Part shown: piece after piece, positions 23,782 through 36,106 of the stretch
Layout: each line of letters starts with the position of its first letter
How positions within the stretch are numbered: the stretch's first letter is position 1
Origin: Mikania micrantha
Taxonomy: Eukaryota > Streptophyta > Magnoliopsida > Asterales > Asteraceae
DNA length: 64,000 bases
Assembly: GCA_009363875.1 (NCBI GenBank)
Contig: CM018688.1
Coordinates: 52,925,001 to 52,989,000 of the forward strand
Reading direction: 5' to 3'
Program-made: the position numbers and the translations under genes
The notes under the pieces: generated by a model
The model's input: only the letters and a program-made list of their open reading frames with translations
The model's database searches: none
What the model was told of the DNA's origin: nothing

Positions 23782-25039
23782 CCCCGGCGGTATTCGGGTT
23801 CGTTTCAGTTGCTCGGTTCGCGTTTTCGTCTCGTTTCCGGAAGGTAACGCGTAATTTACGCGTTTTAAATAAAAGAGTTGATATTCTCATTATTTTGATG
23901 AGTTTCAAAATTGTAAAATGTAAAATAAAATATTTTACTTATTTTTACTTTTCGTTCGCTGCCAGACCGTTAAACGAATATAATTATGTGTATACACGCA
24001 ATTGCGTACGTTTTTCGGTCGTATTATTTATTTATTACCGTTTACTCGTAATTATAAGTTCAACATTCGTATCTTTATGGATCGTCACCCGTAACTATAC
24101 TCAGTCTCACTTACGCATTACGATTTTTGTTTAATTAATTCATTTGTCATACTATTTGTCATAACACTACGCACCAACACTATCCTATTACACCGAACGC
24201 CGTATATATATAGGGCATACCCAGAGTCCAGCTAACTGCCTTATCTACGCCAGCCCACCACTGTTTCGACATAATACAATAATGTTCTTGCCCAGCGTAA
24301 TCGACTGTAAATAAATAATACATACTTGTTCCTAATTAAATAAGATACTAAAACACACAAACACAACCATGCACATATGAATCACATTGACTGATTGAAT
24401 ATAAATACACATTTTTCTATCACTGTTTATGACTACCATGACTAAATGCACAGATGTTACAAAAAATGTGATTGACACTATTTCTAAAAATAGTAACTTT
24501 CAAGTTACAAGGTATGAATAAATAGTGAAATAGAAATATGTACATGTTTTGGGATGATGAATGATGATTAAAATAATGATTCTTGTCATATTGATTGTTT
24601 AAAGATCATGCTTAATGTGATTTGAGACATGTTACTATAAATAGTAACTATATTATGACAACTCGATGCTTGATGATGATTTGGGTATGAAGAGTTTGTT
24701 TATATGATTATTTGAATCTAATATGATGATATTAGGTGTCATTTCTCTATTAGAAACATTGGAATTGAAGTTTTAACATGAGTTACTATAAATAGTAACT
24801 TTATTATGACAAACAACGCATGATGATTCTCTAGTCATAATAAGTATACTTAAATGGTTATTTGGAACTAAGATATTGATTTTAGTTGAGTTTGATTTGT
24901 TTGATTTGATGAAATATGTGTATATGTTACAACTTTCTATAAATAGAAACTTTTTAACAAAAAAGTATGCTTAATTGACAACATGTAACTAAATGTTATG
25001 TGATAACATGATCATGTAGGATAAACAAGCATGTTAGAA

Positions 25040-28000
25040 TGTCACACCCCCGCGCCATGAGCGGAATCCATGGCGCGGTGACGACTTGATCGAATGATCG
25101 GTTGATTCCATTGCACAAGATTCACGATGAACAACCACAATGAATTACTGCATTTCATATGATTAATGTAAGGTTTACATGTCATGACTAACTACCAAAA
25201 GAATACAACCAACCGACCTCAAAAATAATGTTTAAAAAATAAGAATAGACAAGATAATTAAACAACAAGGATTTAATGAGTTTCTAATCCATCGTAGCGT
25301 GTTTCTTGATCTTGTTGTATCTTAGACTAGGTCACCTTAGTTGTCCATGTTATGTGCCTATCTTTGTTCACCTGAAACATGTGAAGAAAATCTGTCAACT
25401 ACAAATTGTAGTTGGTGAGATACATAGGTTTAAATATAGTTTATGAATATGAAATTATAGTTACAAAAGATAATCCTTGAAAACCTGTGAGTGTAACATG
25501 TATAAAACCTATATAGAACCTGAGTTCAAACAACCAATGAAACATGTAAAACAATCACCGTGTACAACCACTTTGTACAAACGGTATCTATATAAATGTA
25601 AAAGTTGTAACATGCTAATGTAACACAAACTATCATCAAGTATATCCTATCGTCATCTTAAGTCCAAGTCCCAAACAACGTTCGGAGTTAGGCAAAGACT
25701 GACTAATAACCAACACAGCCCATGGTAATAAAACAAATTAAAACCAACTCTATATCAATGTACTCAGTATGATCTGAACTGTCAAAGTTAATCAACAGTT
25801 ACTACATATTGCTAACCTACACCAATCCATCTTTGGCTATAAACTTAATTAAAGCCAATTCTGACCTTGGTGTAGAACCTATTTTCCCTTGTTGTGATCA
25901 CCTAGTACTAACGTTGAACCCGTGCGTGAACTCAAGTTTAGAGGTTAAGTTAATAACTTATAACCCTTGAGTCCTAAATGTACTAATGCATGAACTTCAA
26001 GTCTGAAATCTAATAATAGTGATTTCAGCCCTCGGAGTCCTAAACATAGGCATACATGATGTGTATAAGCTTGTTTACAACTGTGCATCCACGTTACATA
26101 TTTTAATTGAAAAGCAACTTGTACTTGTACGAAACGAATTGGATTAGGTCGTGTGCCATGACAAACCATGACTAAATGCCTTGTACCCAATGTTCATTGT
26201 TCAAATGTTCAAATGTATTAAAGTGCACCAACATAGCGAAACATAAGTTTTAAATAATGAAAATCCATTCAAGTAACCGAGTAATGAAAACTATTTAAGA
26301 ATTGAGTTTCGAAAACAGTATTCACAGGTTCCACCCCAAAAGATTTAAAAGTAGGAAAGGAAGGGGCCATGTACTCACCTTGAATAGCTAGAATATACGA
26401 TGAACGGAGGCTCGATGAACGATGTTCTCACTTGATGTTGATATATTGATCGTGCTCAAAACCTGAATGTATTAACATGATTTGTACATTTGAAAGTTAA
26501 TGTTTATCTTTTGTTCAAAGCCTATGTTAATTATCTTTCTTGTTTAAACATTTTTAGTGGCTTGATTCTTGTAACCATCCCAAGCTTAGTTCACAATCCT
26601 TTACTTAGTTATAAGTTTGAAACTCTGTCTAAGTTTATTTGATGATACATAAGTGCATAATCCCATTACACTATGCATGCAACACGTTCATAGTGCATTC
26701 TAGATAATACCCATGTTATCATTCATAAAATGTTCATTATACCATTGTTAACTTCATGAACTTTCGTTTAATCGTGTTAACTTAAGTTGTGAATGAAATG
26801 GATTTAAACTTGGGTGGTTTGTAGACAAAACTCTAAGAACTTAGGATCAGCCGTGGCCATGGACCGACACACCGAATTCTTGTGCTCACATGATCAATTT
26901 CTAACCCATTTATGATTTGTTTTAGTTCGTTTTAGTTTCATTACCCTTGGAATAGGTTAATATGATTATATCGATGGTTATATAGGTTGGGTATGATCAT
27001 CAGAAGCAAGTTCATGGAATAAATTATGGGCCATCGATACTATCAGGCCGACCACCATTGCTTCCATCGAACTTATTCTGTCGAACATACTAATGTCAAA
27101 GGCCTGTACAGCACCCAACTACTTGGACCATCGATCCTAAGAATCTCGATGAGGGCTGGCTGATATTGTACACCATCGAACTTACTACAATCGACAGAAG
27201 GTTAGCACTTTCAGCTCATCGATACTGTAGTATCAACCAGCTGTTGTTCCGTCGATCTTAGCACACTGATTTTACCAATATCGATGGCCTCTTCGATACT
27301 AAGTCCCTTGGAACATAGAACTTATAATGTCGAAGCAGAACCTGGTTGATTTTACTGGCTATCAAATATGATAATCTCGATGGAAGAACATCTTTATTTG
27401 GTCTTCTATCGACACTATCCTTGCCCAGCAATATCACCATCGATACTATACCTCGGCCATTTCCACGACTTCCCCAGCCCTCCAAACTCGAGATAGGTTT
27501 GTTCCAAATGTTTATGATCCAAGGATGATTCATTTTGACCAAGTTTGATCATCCTAAACTCGCTTATTTGCTCAAGACTTCCGAAGTAGAAGAAAACCCT
27601 AAAATCCGAGACATTCAAGCTCAAACCTGCTCGAATCTGGATATTTTCAGCTCCGATCCTTTGTACTTTCTTGTTGTATACCATGTAAGCTTTCCATAGA
27701 CACCAAGAACGCCAGATTTCATTAAGAAATGAGCAAGATCTTCGGTGGTTCTTCTAGAGAGAGAGTGCCAAATCTGGTAGGTGGGGCATTTATTGTGGGT
27801 TTTTACCCCTTAAATACCCCGGGTGGTTTCCCGCGTATTCGGGTTCGTTCGGCTCCGCGTTTACCCGTTCCGTTACGCAAAATACGCAAACGTTATAAAT
27901 TTCACCAAAAATAGTTTTGTTTTAACATTTTGGGTTTTATTTGATGAGTTTCAAAATTGTAAAATAAATATGAATATTTTATGTATTTTGTAAAGTTCGT

Positions 28001-28499
28001 CCGTTTCAAACCGTTAACGAATATATTTACGTGCATGCCCGTAAATGTACGTGTCTTTGGTTATTTCTTATATTTTATTAATGTTCACTCGTAATTATAA
28101 GTTTAACCTAGATATCTTTATGGATCGTCACCCATAATGATACCGTGTCTCGCATACGTATTACGATTTTGTTTAATGGATTCATTTGTTTTACTATTTG
28201 TCCGTACGCTACGCACTAACACTATCCCAATATATCGAACGCAATTTATGTATAGGGCATACGTAGAGTCCGGCTACCTGCCTTATCAGCCGCCAGCCCA
28301 CCACTATTTCGATATATTACAATAGTGTTCATACGTACGTTATTGACAATAAATAAATACTAAGTGTATCGTTAATCATTCACGATAAATTCCTAAAACA
28401 TATGAATAATTGTATAATGATATCATGAACGTGTTCATACATGTATTATGAATTTTCATATCATCAATGATTACAACATGAATATGTACATATGTTTCA
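25040..28499 (-). mobile_element. Solo LTR 2 inside element B 3' LTR (3.5 kb)
   Basis: The plus strand reads TGTCACACCCCCGCGCC...ATGTTTCA, flanked by TAGAA at 25035-25039 and 28500-28504. It is related to solo LTR 1: shared 'gatgagtttcaaaattgtaaaat' region (23895 and 27939) and 'agggcata...gccagcccaccact' box (24207 and 28253). Its word array is of ATCGATA type (27010-27460), not the CGAACC type of its relative. There is no PBS or coding part. Confidence 0.88.
27010..27460 (-). repeat. Short-word array, ATCGATA type (solo LTR 2)
   Basis: About 16 words containing TCGA (catcgatacta, catcgaact, tatcgatgg and so on) at irregular spacing. The array sits about 350-780 bases downstream of the probable promoter near 27800. 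Confidence 0.65.
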
Positions 28500-30980
28500 T
28501 AGAATAAATGAAAAGTGATTTTTATGTGAACCTGCTTAAAATAGAAACTTTCCTAAAATGGCAACTTACTAAAAATAGTAAGTTACCCTATGAACGTAAC
28601 TTATGTGTTCACACGTAACACACGACACAAACACACGTTGAACGAGTACTTAAACCAAACAAGTCACCAACGGGTCGTTAAGTCAAACACGGTTTGGACA
28701 CGAACAAGGTCTAGTGAGACCAACACGAACATGAGCACGAACATAACCTTAACCACGAACTCACAACACCTATGTGATATAGGTAACTACTAAGGGCAAA
28801 ACAACCAGCTGCTTACGCAACAACAATGCTGCTAAACTCAAGTGAGTTTACAACCCCACTTTTACTCTTTAACTATTTTGTTAAACTTATGGGGTGAGAA
28901 TAATATGCAACTATTTTAGATGTATGACTGGTATGATGTAAAACAACTGTCGAGTGTAACTGTATCACAACAAAGTCCTCACATACCCTTACCGTTAGTT
29001 GTATAACAAACGAGTCGTTATTACGTAGTAATACAGGGTCTGACAAACCCCACTCGAAGACAGCTATGACTGGAGGTCACGTTGAGTGTAATATAGATCT
29101 ATTGCCTTGGTTCCACGATAACCGGGCGGAGGCAACAAACAGTCTAGTTTCGGTAAGATGAACTGTCACACTCGGGATCGTACATCCACAACTTAACATA
29201 CCTAGTATATATCTCGTTACTGCTTTTAACAATTTAGTACTGTGAGCTCACCAACTTTATGTTGACACGTTTTCGCATGTATTCTTAGGTAATTGAACAA
29301 CACAAGCTAGGATGCACTTGGGACATTTGAAGAAGAGTCTGCATGCACCTAGGCTTACATTTCATATATTTTGAACATTTTATCTTGATGCATTTTAAAA
29401 CAATGTATTGTTTAGACAATTACATTTCACCTGCATAACTTATATTTTTCCGCTGCAGAACAATTAACTTATTCTGCTGCTTATTTTGATGTAAGTTGAT
29501 TTGAATATCAAAAGTATGAGTTTTCAACTTCATATAGAGTCATTCTATATGACTGAGAGCTTTGATTCCTGGCCACGTCACACCCAGCGGTCTGACACCG
29601 CACATGAGAATTTAGGGGTGTGACAGATACACAACACTTAATGTTTGTCCCGATAAACCAGCATACACAAGTTTTCGTACACGAAGTTCGAATATAAAAA
29701 CATGTATTCTCCCTCTAGTTTGAAAGCTTGTAAAATAATTTGAGAAACGGGTCGTAAACTCACCTGAGTGTGCGCGCGTAGATATATACGAGGTACTATG
29801 ATGTGCATGCTACTTGTTACCTATATCACATAGTGTACACGAGTTTGTGTTCGGTACGAGTTCGTTCATGTTTGTCTGTGTTTGACTTATTTTGACCGTG
29901 TATTGCATATAAATACGTAAATCACGTTAAATGGACAACTTACTATTTATAATAAGTTTCCATTTTTGCATCATTAGACATTTCAACAGTTATAGCATGC
30001 TCGTTTAGCTGAAGTTATCATGTTAACACTTAGCACATTGTTACACACGTCAAATGATCACCAAGTCCATTTTTAGTAATTAAAGTTACTAAATATAGAG
30101 AGTTTCTATATTTAATAGGTTTAACAATGAAAATCATACAACAACTTCACATAGCATCACAATAAAACATTTCAAGTCATTTATCATCATCAAAACTAGT
30201 TTAATAGCTTGTTACATGAGTATCCCCATCTTAAAGTTTCATAAAATGGCAAGTTCTCAAATAAACTAAGTTTATTTAAAATTTAACATTTCAAATAGTC
30301 CCACATAAACATTATGCATGTTATGACCTTGACATATAAAGTTTCTATAAATGGAAACTTAAGAAAAAAATTACTCATTTCAACAAATATGACCAATCTA
30401 CTTGTTACTAATCTCATTATTAACCACAAATCGTTGTTTAAACGTAAATATTTCATTAAAATCACCATCTATCATCATTTAGTGTAACAAAAGTTACTAT
30501 TTATAGTAACTATGCCCAAATCAATGCCAAATTATCATTAATCATCACCAAATCCATTGTAATCAATCCCAACATCTCAAATAACATTTATTCATAACCA
30601 AAATCAACCAAAACATCATGGATTGCACATGCATGTCACTTAAAGCTACTATTTCATAGAAATATGACACAACCTACTCAAATATCACAAATCCTCATCA
30701 TATATCAACATAGATCGATTCCATAGTCACAAATGAGTCACAATATCATCAAAATCAGATTATACAACTCCCAAATTTTGTGCATGTGTGTATATGAGAT
30801 TGCATGTGAGCGTATAGCACTTGCACGTGTGTGAAATGATGATTTAAGTGCAAAATAACAACCAAGACTACCTCACAAGGGTTGAAGGAGCTGAGATTCG
30901 AGCTAGAGGACTACAATGGTGGCTCTAGAGGTTGTTTTGAGGATTCCCAGCTGCTACACAGAACTGTTGATGGTGAGGCT

Positions 30981-30990
30981 CTTATAAAGT
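30981..30990 (-). promoter_or_regulatory. Probable TATA box of element A LTR
   Basis: The minus strand reads ACTTTATAAGAGCC, directly downstream (in LTR sense) of the GGCGGTACGC array. Confidence 0.4.
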
Positions 30991-31005
30991 TTTGCAAATT
31001 GGGGG

Positions 31006-31215
31006 TGGTTGCGTACCGCCAAGCTAGCCTCCAGAAGCATTGGCGTACCGCCATGATTATTTTAATCGGGTTTCATCCCGAAATATGCAGTGTACCGCCG
31101 ATTGGAATTCGATCGATCGCGGCGTACCGCAAAGGATTTCAGGAGAATTCAAATTTGTCCTCCCAAGCTTCGCGTACCGCCAAGGCTTAGTCTACGGCCC
31201 TTGGCGTATCGCAAA
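31006..31215 (-). repeat. Short-word array, GCGTACCGCC type (element A LTR)
   Basis: Six close copies of GCGTACCGC(C/A) on the plus strand in 210 bases, with unrelated spacers. In LTR sense it reads GGCGGTACGC, the same as in element B. Confidence 0.68.
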
Positions 31216-31583
31216 GCCTGCCGGATGAGCCCAATTGGCCCAATTTCATTATTTAAATTCGTTTTTTGACCGTTTTTCGATCGAAACTCATTATAACTCA
31301 TAGTTTATCGACTTTTGTAACTATCTTATTAGTTGTTTGATCAAATATGATTCAATTATCGTTTAATTTGTTATATTGTTTGACGTTCACCAACGTTTGT
31401 GAATTGTTAGACACATGTGTGCGTTTCTCGACAATTCACCGAATTATCGTGTTTGTGACTGTATTTGTACTATCATGCCATGTGTCACACTAAATTAAAC
31501 TAATTCTAGTGCCACGTGTAATTGAATCAACTAAATAAACATTTAATTTAATTAATTGCTAACCTGGAATTTGTGAGGTGTCA

Positions 31584-32033
31584 TCAACCGCTTTCTTTTA
31601 AGACCTCGGCACCATCCGTACCTCCCTACGAAAGATTTAGCCCCCTTTATAAGAGAAAAGCTCCCAAGTTCCACATCTTAAAGAAGTGCATGACCAGATT
31701 TGGCGCACGAAGGTTCATTCGCAATGGGACTACTCACCCAGCCATGATGCATGGCAGAAGAGATCGAGCACAAAATGGAGTTTCCCTCTTGGGTAACGTT
31801 TCTTTTCAATGTTTAGAAACCTTTTAAGGGAAAATAGGCAAGCTTCTGTTTCTCTTGATATTGTCGGTTCTTCTTTCATTTCTCATTTTATTTTATTTTT
31901 TTAACTTAATTTTGAATGTATAGTTGTATACACATAAAAATAATAAAATCTATAAAAGATTCATTTTAAAAATAATTTATCCGACCTGAAGAACTATATG
32001 TCATTGTTGTGGTCTATTAGAAACAGTACCAGG
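31584..32033. other. Unassigned sequence right of element A
   Basis: An 84-codon open frame (31573-31827, plus) partly overlaps the LTR end and resembles nothing I recognise. 31840-32030 is A/T-rich. This may be older host DNA, possibly the upstream part of the Aux/IAA gene fragment that follows, but domain I (LxLxL) is not visible. Confidence 0.4.
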
Positions 32034-32256
32034 GATGTGATCGGGTGGCCTCTTGTGAAAATATGTAGGAGGAAAGTTTGCCACCCAAAAATCAACAACC
32101 AAGATTCTGGCGTGACGGTGATGGTGATGGTGGCGGTCACGATTTTTTTGAAAGGTCAAAATCACCTTATGTTAAAGTTCGTATGGAAGGGATGGGAATT
32201 GCAAGAAAGGTAGACCTTAATCTTCACCAATCCTACCACCCTTGTACACAGCTTAG
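32034..32256 (+). pseudogene. Aux/IAA (IAA29-like) gene fragment, frameshifted
   Basis: Aux/IAA proteins repress auxin response factors and are degraded when auxin joins them to TIR1/AFB. Frame 1 (from ~32034) reads 'RDVIGWPLVKICRRKVC', matching domain II, whose degron core is normally GWPPV (here GWPLV). In a second frame (~32110-32256) it reads 'SPYVKVRMEGMGIARKVDLN' and 'HQSYH', matching domain III (PB1 start, with the K of VKV and 'ARKVDL'). The ~38-residue gap, the 'KTC/KIC' ending of domain II and 'VKVxMxGxxIARKVD' fit IAA29 best. Domain I, the rest of PB1 and the ending are absent: homology stops at ~32256, where LTR-like sequence begins. The frameshift and altered degron mean it is a relic, either a truncated host gene or a captured fragment. 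Confidence 0.75.
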
Positions 32257-32259
32257 CCA

Positions 32260-33572
32260 GCATTCGATTATCCACGGTCTAGTGGTTTAATTGATCAATT
32301 TCACCGACTCATCCGGCTATCCACACACCTGTGGTGTTATTACTCAACCACCGGCTCATCCGGCTATTTAAGTGCAACTATATTGCATATATGTCTCATC
32401 TTGAAACTTAACACACAATTTAATGGATTTCTCATCAATAGTTTCAATCACTTGTTTAAGCATCATTCATATAATTCCAACACTCAAGTACACTCTTTCT
32501 ACTACATATATGTGATGTTTAGTAAGTCGAATGACTTACCTTATTCAAGCTATTGGTCTGCACCTATGACCTTCTTTCTAGCCCTTTGACTTTTCCCTTG
32601 ACTTTCACCACTAGTCCCTAGTTGCATTTTTACACATATACAATTGATTTCAATACACACAAAAAATATACACATTGATTTAAACTCAATTGAATCTCAT
32701 TCATCACTATGTGATGTTTAGAATCAAGTTACCACTTATAATTAACGTATTTATGTCAAAATCATTGACTTTTAAATCTTAAGCATTTTGTCAAACACTT
32801 GGTATGCACCAATCAAATTAACTAATGTTTAAAAATTTTCCAATTCCATTTTATAAACTCCAAATTCACCAATTCCTCATTTTTATATAAGACTAATCAA
32901 AATGGATGCATAACTCATTCAAAACCATAATTCAACAATACTCCTAGTTATCAAACACAAATATATAGGTTTTCTCATAACTTCTCCAAGTTACCCAAAA
33001 CCCATTCATCTCAATTTCATCAACTAACATAGTAACTAGTAGTTTCTTGATCTAAAACACATAATAAACATCAATTCATTGTTTCTAACTCATTTTAACA
33101 ACTAATTCAAGATTTGAGCTTAACCCCAAACTGTTCATCTAAAGAACTTCAAACCAACATCAAGTAATGATCTAAATATACTTACTAGATATTGAGGATC
33201 ACCAAATAGGAAGGTTAAGCTCTTCAATTTCGAATTTGAACCATGGAATCAACGAAAATCAGCAATTTGGAAGCTAGGTTTTTGAGTCTCTCCTCGCCTC
33301 TTGCTCCCTCAAATTCGAACACACATACATACACGAAAATTCTGGACCATTGACTAAGTCAAAGGTCTTATCCCCTCATTAACTCACTTTGCACATTTGG
33401 CAAGTTTAGCCCTTCATGTTTTTAATTAATTAACTCACTGAACCAACCAAAACAAGTTAGTTACTAGTTAACTATTATACCCCAAATGTTATTATATTGT
33501 TATCAAAACATAATTTAAAATATAATAACATTTATTTATTAACACACGTGACCGTTAAAACCGGTCGTTACA
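32260..33572 (-). mobile_element. LTR-like block (uncertain borders)
   Basis: The minus strand begins TGTAACGACCGGTTTTAACGG at 33572 and contains a 'gagagactcaaaaacctagc' leader-like stretch near 33250-33300, typical of the other LTRs here. The left end is unclear, since Aux/IAA homology runs to ~32256 and I found no target duplication. Two similar 'ctcatccggctatc' units lie at 32308-32370. Probably a decayed solo LTR of another family. Confidence 0.35.
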
Positions 33573-35177
33573 CGAACCTACCAGTTTGACCAAAAATGGT
33601 TCTGAGTACATAACTAAACCGCCTATATGGTCGAAACCTTGTCTGATGGGTTCGGTTTTGGTTTAAAAACATTGCTCATTACGCAGTCGTCAAGCAGTAT
33701 CAAAAAAAAGTGAAAAAATCACTTATAATTATATTTGTTAACATATCTTGCGAGCTCGCCTTGGCTTACTATTGTTTATTAACACTAGGTTATAACCCAT
33801 GTATAACACAAGTGGATTAATGAAAAACATGTAATTTATAATATAATATACAACATATTTGAAAGATTGTTGCATATCATATTATAAAAGATAATAAGTA
33901 TTTCATATATTACAAAGATAAACTGCATAAAAATGGTTAAAACTATTTAAAAATCTCTAAAACATTTAATTATATACAAGATTAGACGTCTTATTTGTAG
34001 ATTTATCTTGTTTATCTAATATTGATAATTTAATTCTATCTTTGTTTTTTCACTCTTAAAAGTCTTCCGTGTCATTGTCAATGCTTGAAGACTTGATCTT
34101 TCAAATATAATCCATAACTTGTGACAGTGATTGTCTCTAGCTTTTACTAATTATCGTTTCAAAAGAAACTCTAAGTAAAAATTGTCTATTTTGAAACTTG
34201 AATGAAATTTTTGTCAGATTGTATTAATTGATTCTCTGAATGAATGTTCATGTAGAGACATTACCACCGGATATGATTTTTGCTTCTATCACACAACAAC
34301 AAATGATATCATCTGAAGTCTAGTATCATTAAAAAAAATCAACCTCGCAATTATGGCGGATTTCATTTACTAAAACCTCATTGAATTGTCCCTCACATGC
34401 TTCGTCTATGAAAAGTAGCAAGATATATTAAAAACTAATATCAATGAAAGTGTAGGTTTATCCTATTAAAAAGTAACAAAGAGTGAGATATCATGCGTGT
34501 AAAATACAACATGATAAAGTTTATTCCCAGTTGATCTTTTATAAGAAATCAAAAGTTACTGTAAAAAACGAAAAATGCTAGATGCAAAAAAAAAAAAAAG
34601 AAAGAAAATACAACAAATCATTTATGAGATATAAACCAATACTCATAAAAGCAAATACATCTAACATGATCAAGCCTTCATGAATAATTAATTGCCCACT
34701 CTAATAGAGATACTAACGATTTTTACCTCATCAATTACTATCAATTCATTCAAGCAATCACCTCTAAATAACAAAAATGCCAAAATAAAACTTCTAAAAA
34801 CTTGCACAAATCTAAATTCATTAATAAAAATAAAAAAAAATTAAAATTAAAATGGATTATAATGGGCCAAAAACGTTACGTCCAATTTATTGCAATTATG
34901 AACTATGCTGGTAAGATGAAAGAGAGAGACTCAAAGTTATTTTTAAGAGATAAAAAGCGTTGGATCATTACATGAAGAATCTTAATTTGAGTGATTTTTA
35001 TGTTTGGAATTGTACATCACAAACCACAAAGATTGAACAGATTATGTTTGGATCACTTTTTCATGATAAACTCAGTATTTATTTAGTGTTCATTTCAAAT
35101 ATCGAAGTTAGGGTTCTCACTAAAACATGGTGTTTATTTTTTAATGTTGTCAAAATTATTTTAACATATGATCTTGC
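33573..35177. other. AT-rich intergenic stretch, nothing recognised
   Basis: Low-complexity A/T-rich DNA with an A-tract at 34587-34599 and short ORFs only (longest 73 codons at 34960-35181, no recognisable motif). I see no gene, RNA or complete element. Confidence 0.5.
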
Positions 35178-36106
35178 ATAGGGCTGACCCAATAGGCCAG
35201 TAACATATGCAAGGGCTTAGGGCCCCGAATTCTATAAAAAAGTTATATGTATGTTGACTTGAGGGTTTTTCTTTACCTATTGTGTCAGTAATGCAGAAGA
35301 AAGAATAGGAGGCCCATGCCCAATGCAAAAAATACTGGTCATTTGGCATTTCTGAAGAAAGGCTAGGATCTGCGCCACATTTTCGAAGAATGGCTCGACC
35401 GTTCCACATTTAGGGAGTTAGGGTTTCTATCTTTCTCTATACTAGTTCACTCGACACTCTATCTTTGTTATCGGAGAGTATTGATCATCTGTGTCTCCCT
35501 CACCACCGATCATAACCATCGCTCTTCCCCTTACTGCCACTCCTCTCCTAGTTGTCGCTCCTCCGAAGACAAAGTTCGAACTGCCAGAGTGCTAGAATCT
35601 GAATATTACTGGTGTCCCGAAGCACCATGGAGTACTAGTCTGCCACCTGCCCAAGCGCCGAATTCCTAGATATTGGTAGCGAAACTAAGGTTCGTTTTCA
35701 ACTTTGCAAGATTGGTTTGTGATTTTATTTATTAAATTGTGTATGTTAATATGGTGCTTTGATACTTGCTTGTGAGTAGAGGTTAATAATTAGTTACATT
35801 AGTTGTTAATTATTTTAATTTTTAGTAAATAGTTAAGTTGTTTAAGTTGTTAGTTTGTTAGTGGATACTTTCTTAGTCGCTTGCCACTAGTTCGGTTGTT
35901 TTTGTGTTTGATCAGAATATCAGATCAACATAATATTAAACTCAAAAACAAAGTTATAAACATAATTATTAGGTGTGAAAGGAGCACCCAAGCTGGATAG
36001 AGGATGGTTTTCAAATTAACTATTATTAAGCATGAGACCAGGGCCCTGGCCCCTAGATTTAAATTCCGCCTAGGGCCTTAGAAGCGCTTGAGACGACCCT
36101 AAATTT
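35178..36106 (+). mobile_element. Decayed non-autonomous hAT-like element
   Basis: The left end is TAGGGCTGACCCAATAGGCC followed by 'agggcttagggccccgaattc'. The right end in reverse reads TAGGGTCGTCTCAAGCGC followed by 'aaggccctaggcgg' and 'aggggccagggccctgg'. Such GGGCC-rich inverted ends recall plant hAT elements of the TTF-zinc-finger/hAT-dimerisation type. The inside has a short leader-like region ('gttagggtttctatctttctctatac', 35410-35436) and a 62-codon frame, but no transposase. No clear 8-bp target duplication remains, so the borders are approximate. Confidence 0.42.

Larger units (their letters stand above)
20818..24461 (-). mobile_element. Solo LTR 1 inside element B 3' LTR (3.6 kb)
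   Basis: The plus strand reads TGTCACACCCCC...GATGTTACA, flanked by AAAAA at 20813-20817 and 24462-24466. Removing it restores 'tataaaaatgtgatt' as in the 5' LTR (11986-12000). In LTR sense it starts TGTAACATCTG, like LTRs C and G. It has a TATA box (23774-23781), an AG-rich leader (23692-23742), a GGTTCG array (22930-23400) and a 'tatatagggcata' box near 24207. There is no PBS or coding part, so it is a solo LTR. Confidence 0.88.
19446..29624 (+). mobile_element. Element B 3' LTR, split by two solo LTRs
   Basis: It starts TGACACC and ends GGGGTGTGACA. It is made of three pieces, 19446-20817, 24467-25039 and 28505-29624, that read on from each other exactly when the two inserts and one target duplication each are removed; B's own 5' LTR gives the uninterrupted order. 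The net length is about 3.07 kb. It carries GGCGGTACGC words at 19800-20040 and 'gtgaggctcgctaggc' duplicated at 19982-20018. Confidence 0.88.
29625..31583 (-). mobile_element. Element A 5' LTR, distal piece (U3 side)
   Basis: Continuation of A's LTR on the far side of element B. Its right end (31470-31583) matches the start of A's 3' LTR at 1-119 nearly base for base, ending 'gaggtgtca'. It has a TATA-like box on the minus strand at 30981-30990 and a GCGTACCGCC array at 31006-31215. Together with 10616-11087 the LTR is about 2.43 kb. Confidence 0.82.

Noticed and set aside
32034..32256. Functional Aux/IAA gene
   Set aside because: Domain I and most of the PB1 domain are missing, domains II and III are in different frames, and the degron core is altered.
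32260..33572. Intron of the Aux/IAA gene instead of an LTR
   Set aside because: No continuation of the Aux/IAA PB1 domain was seen after 33572, and the right end has an LTR-like TGTAACGACCGG terminus on the minus strand. The intron reading is not fully excluded.
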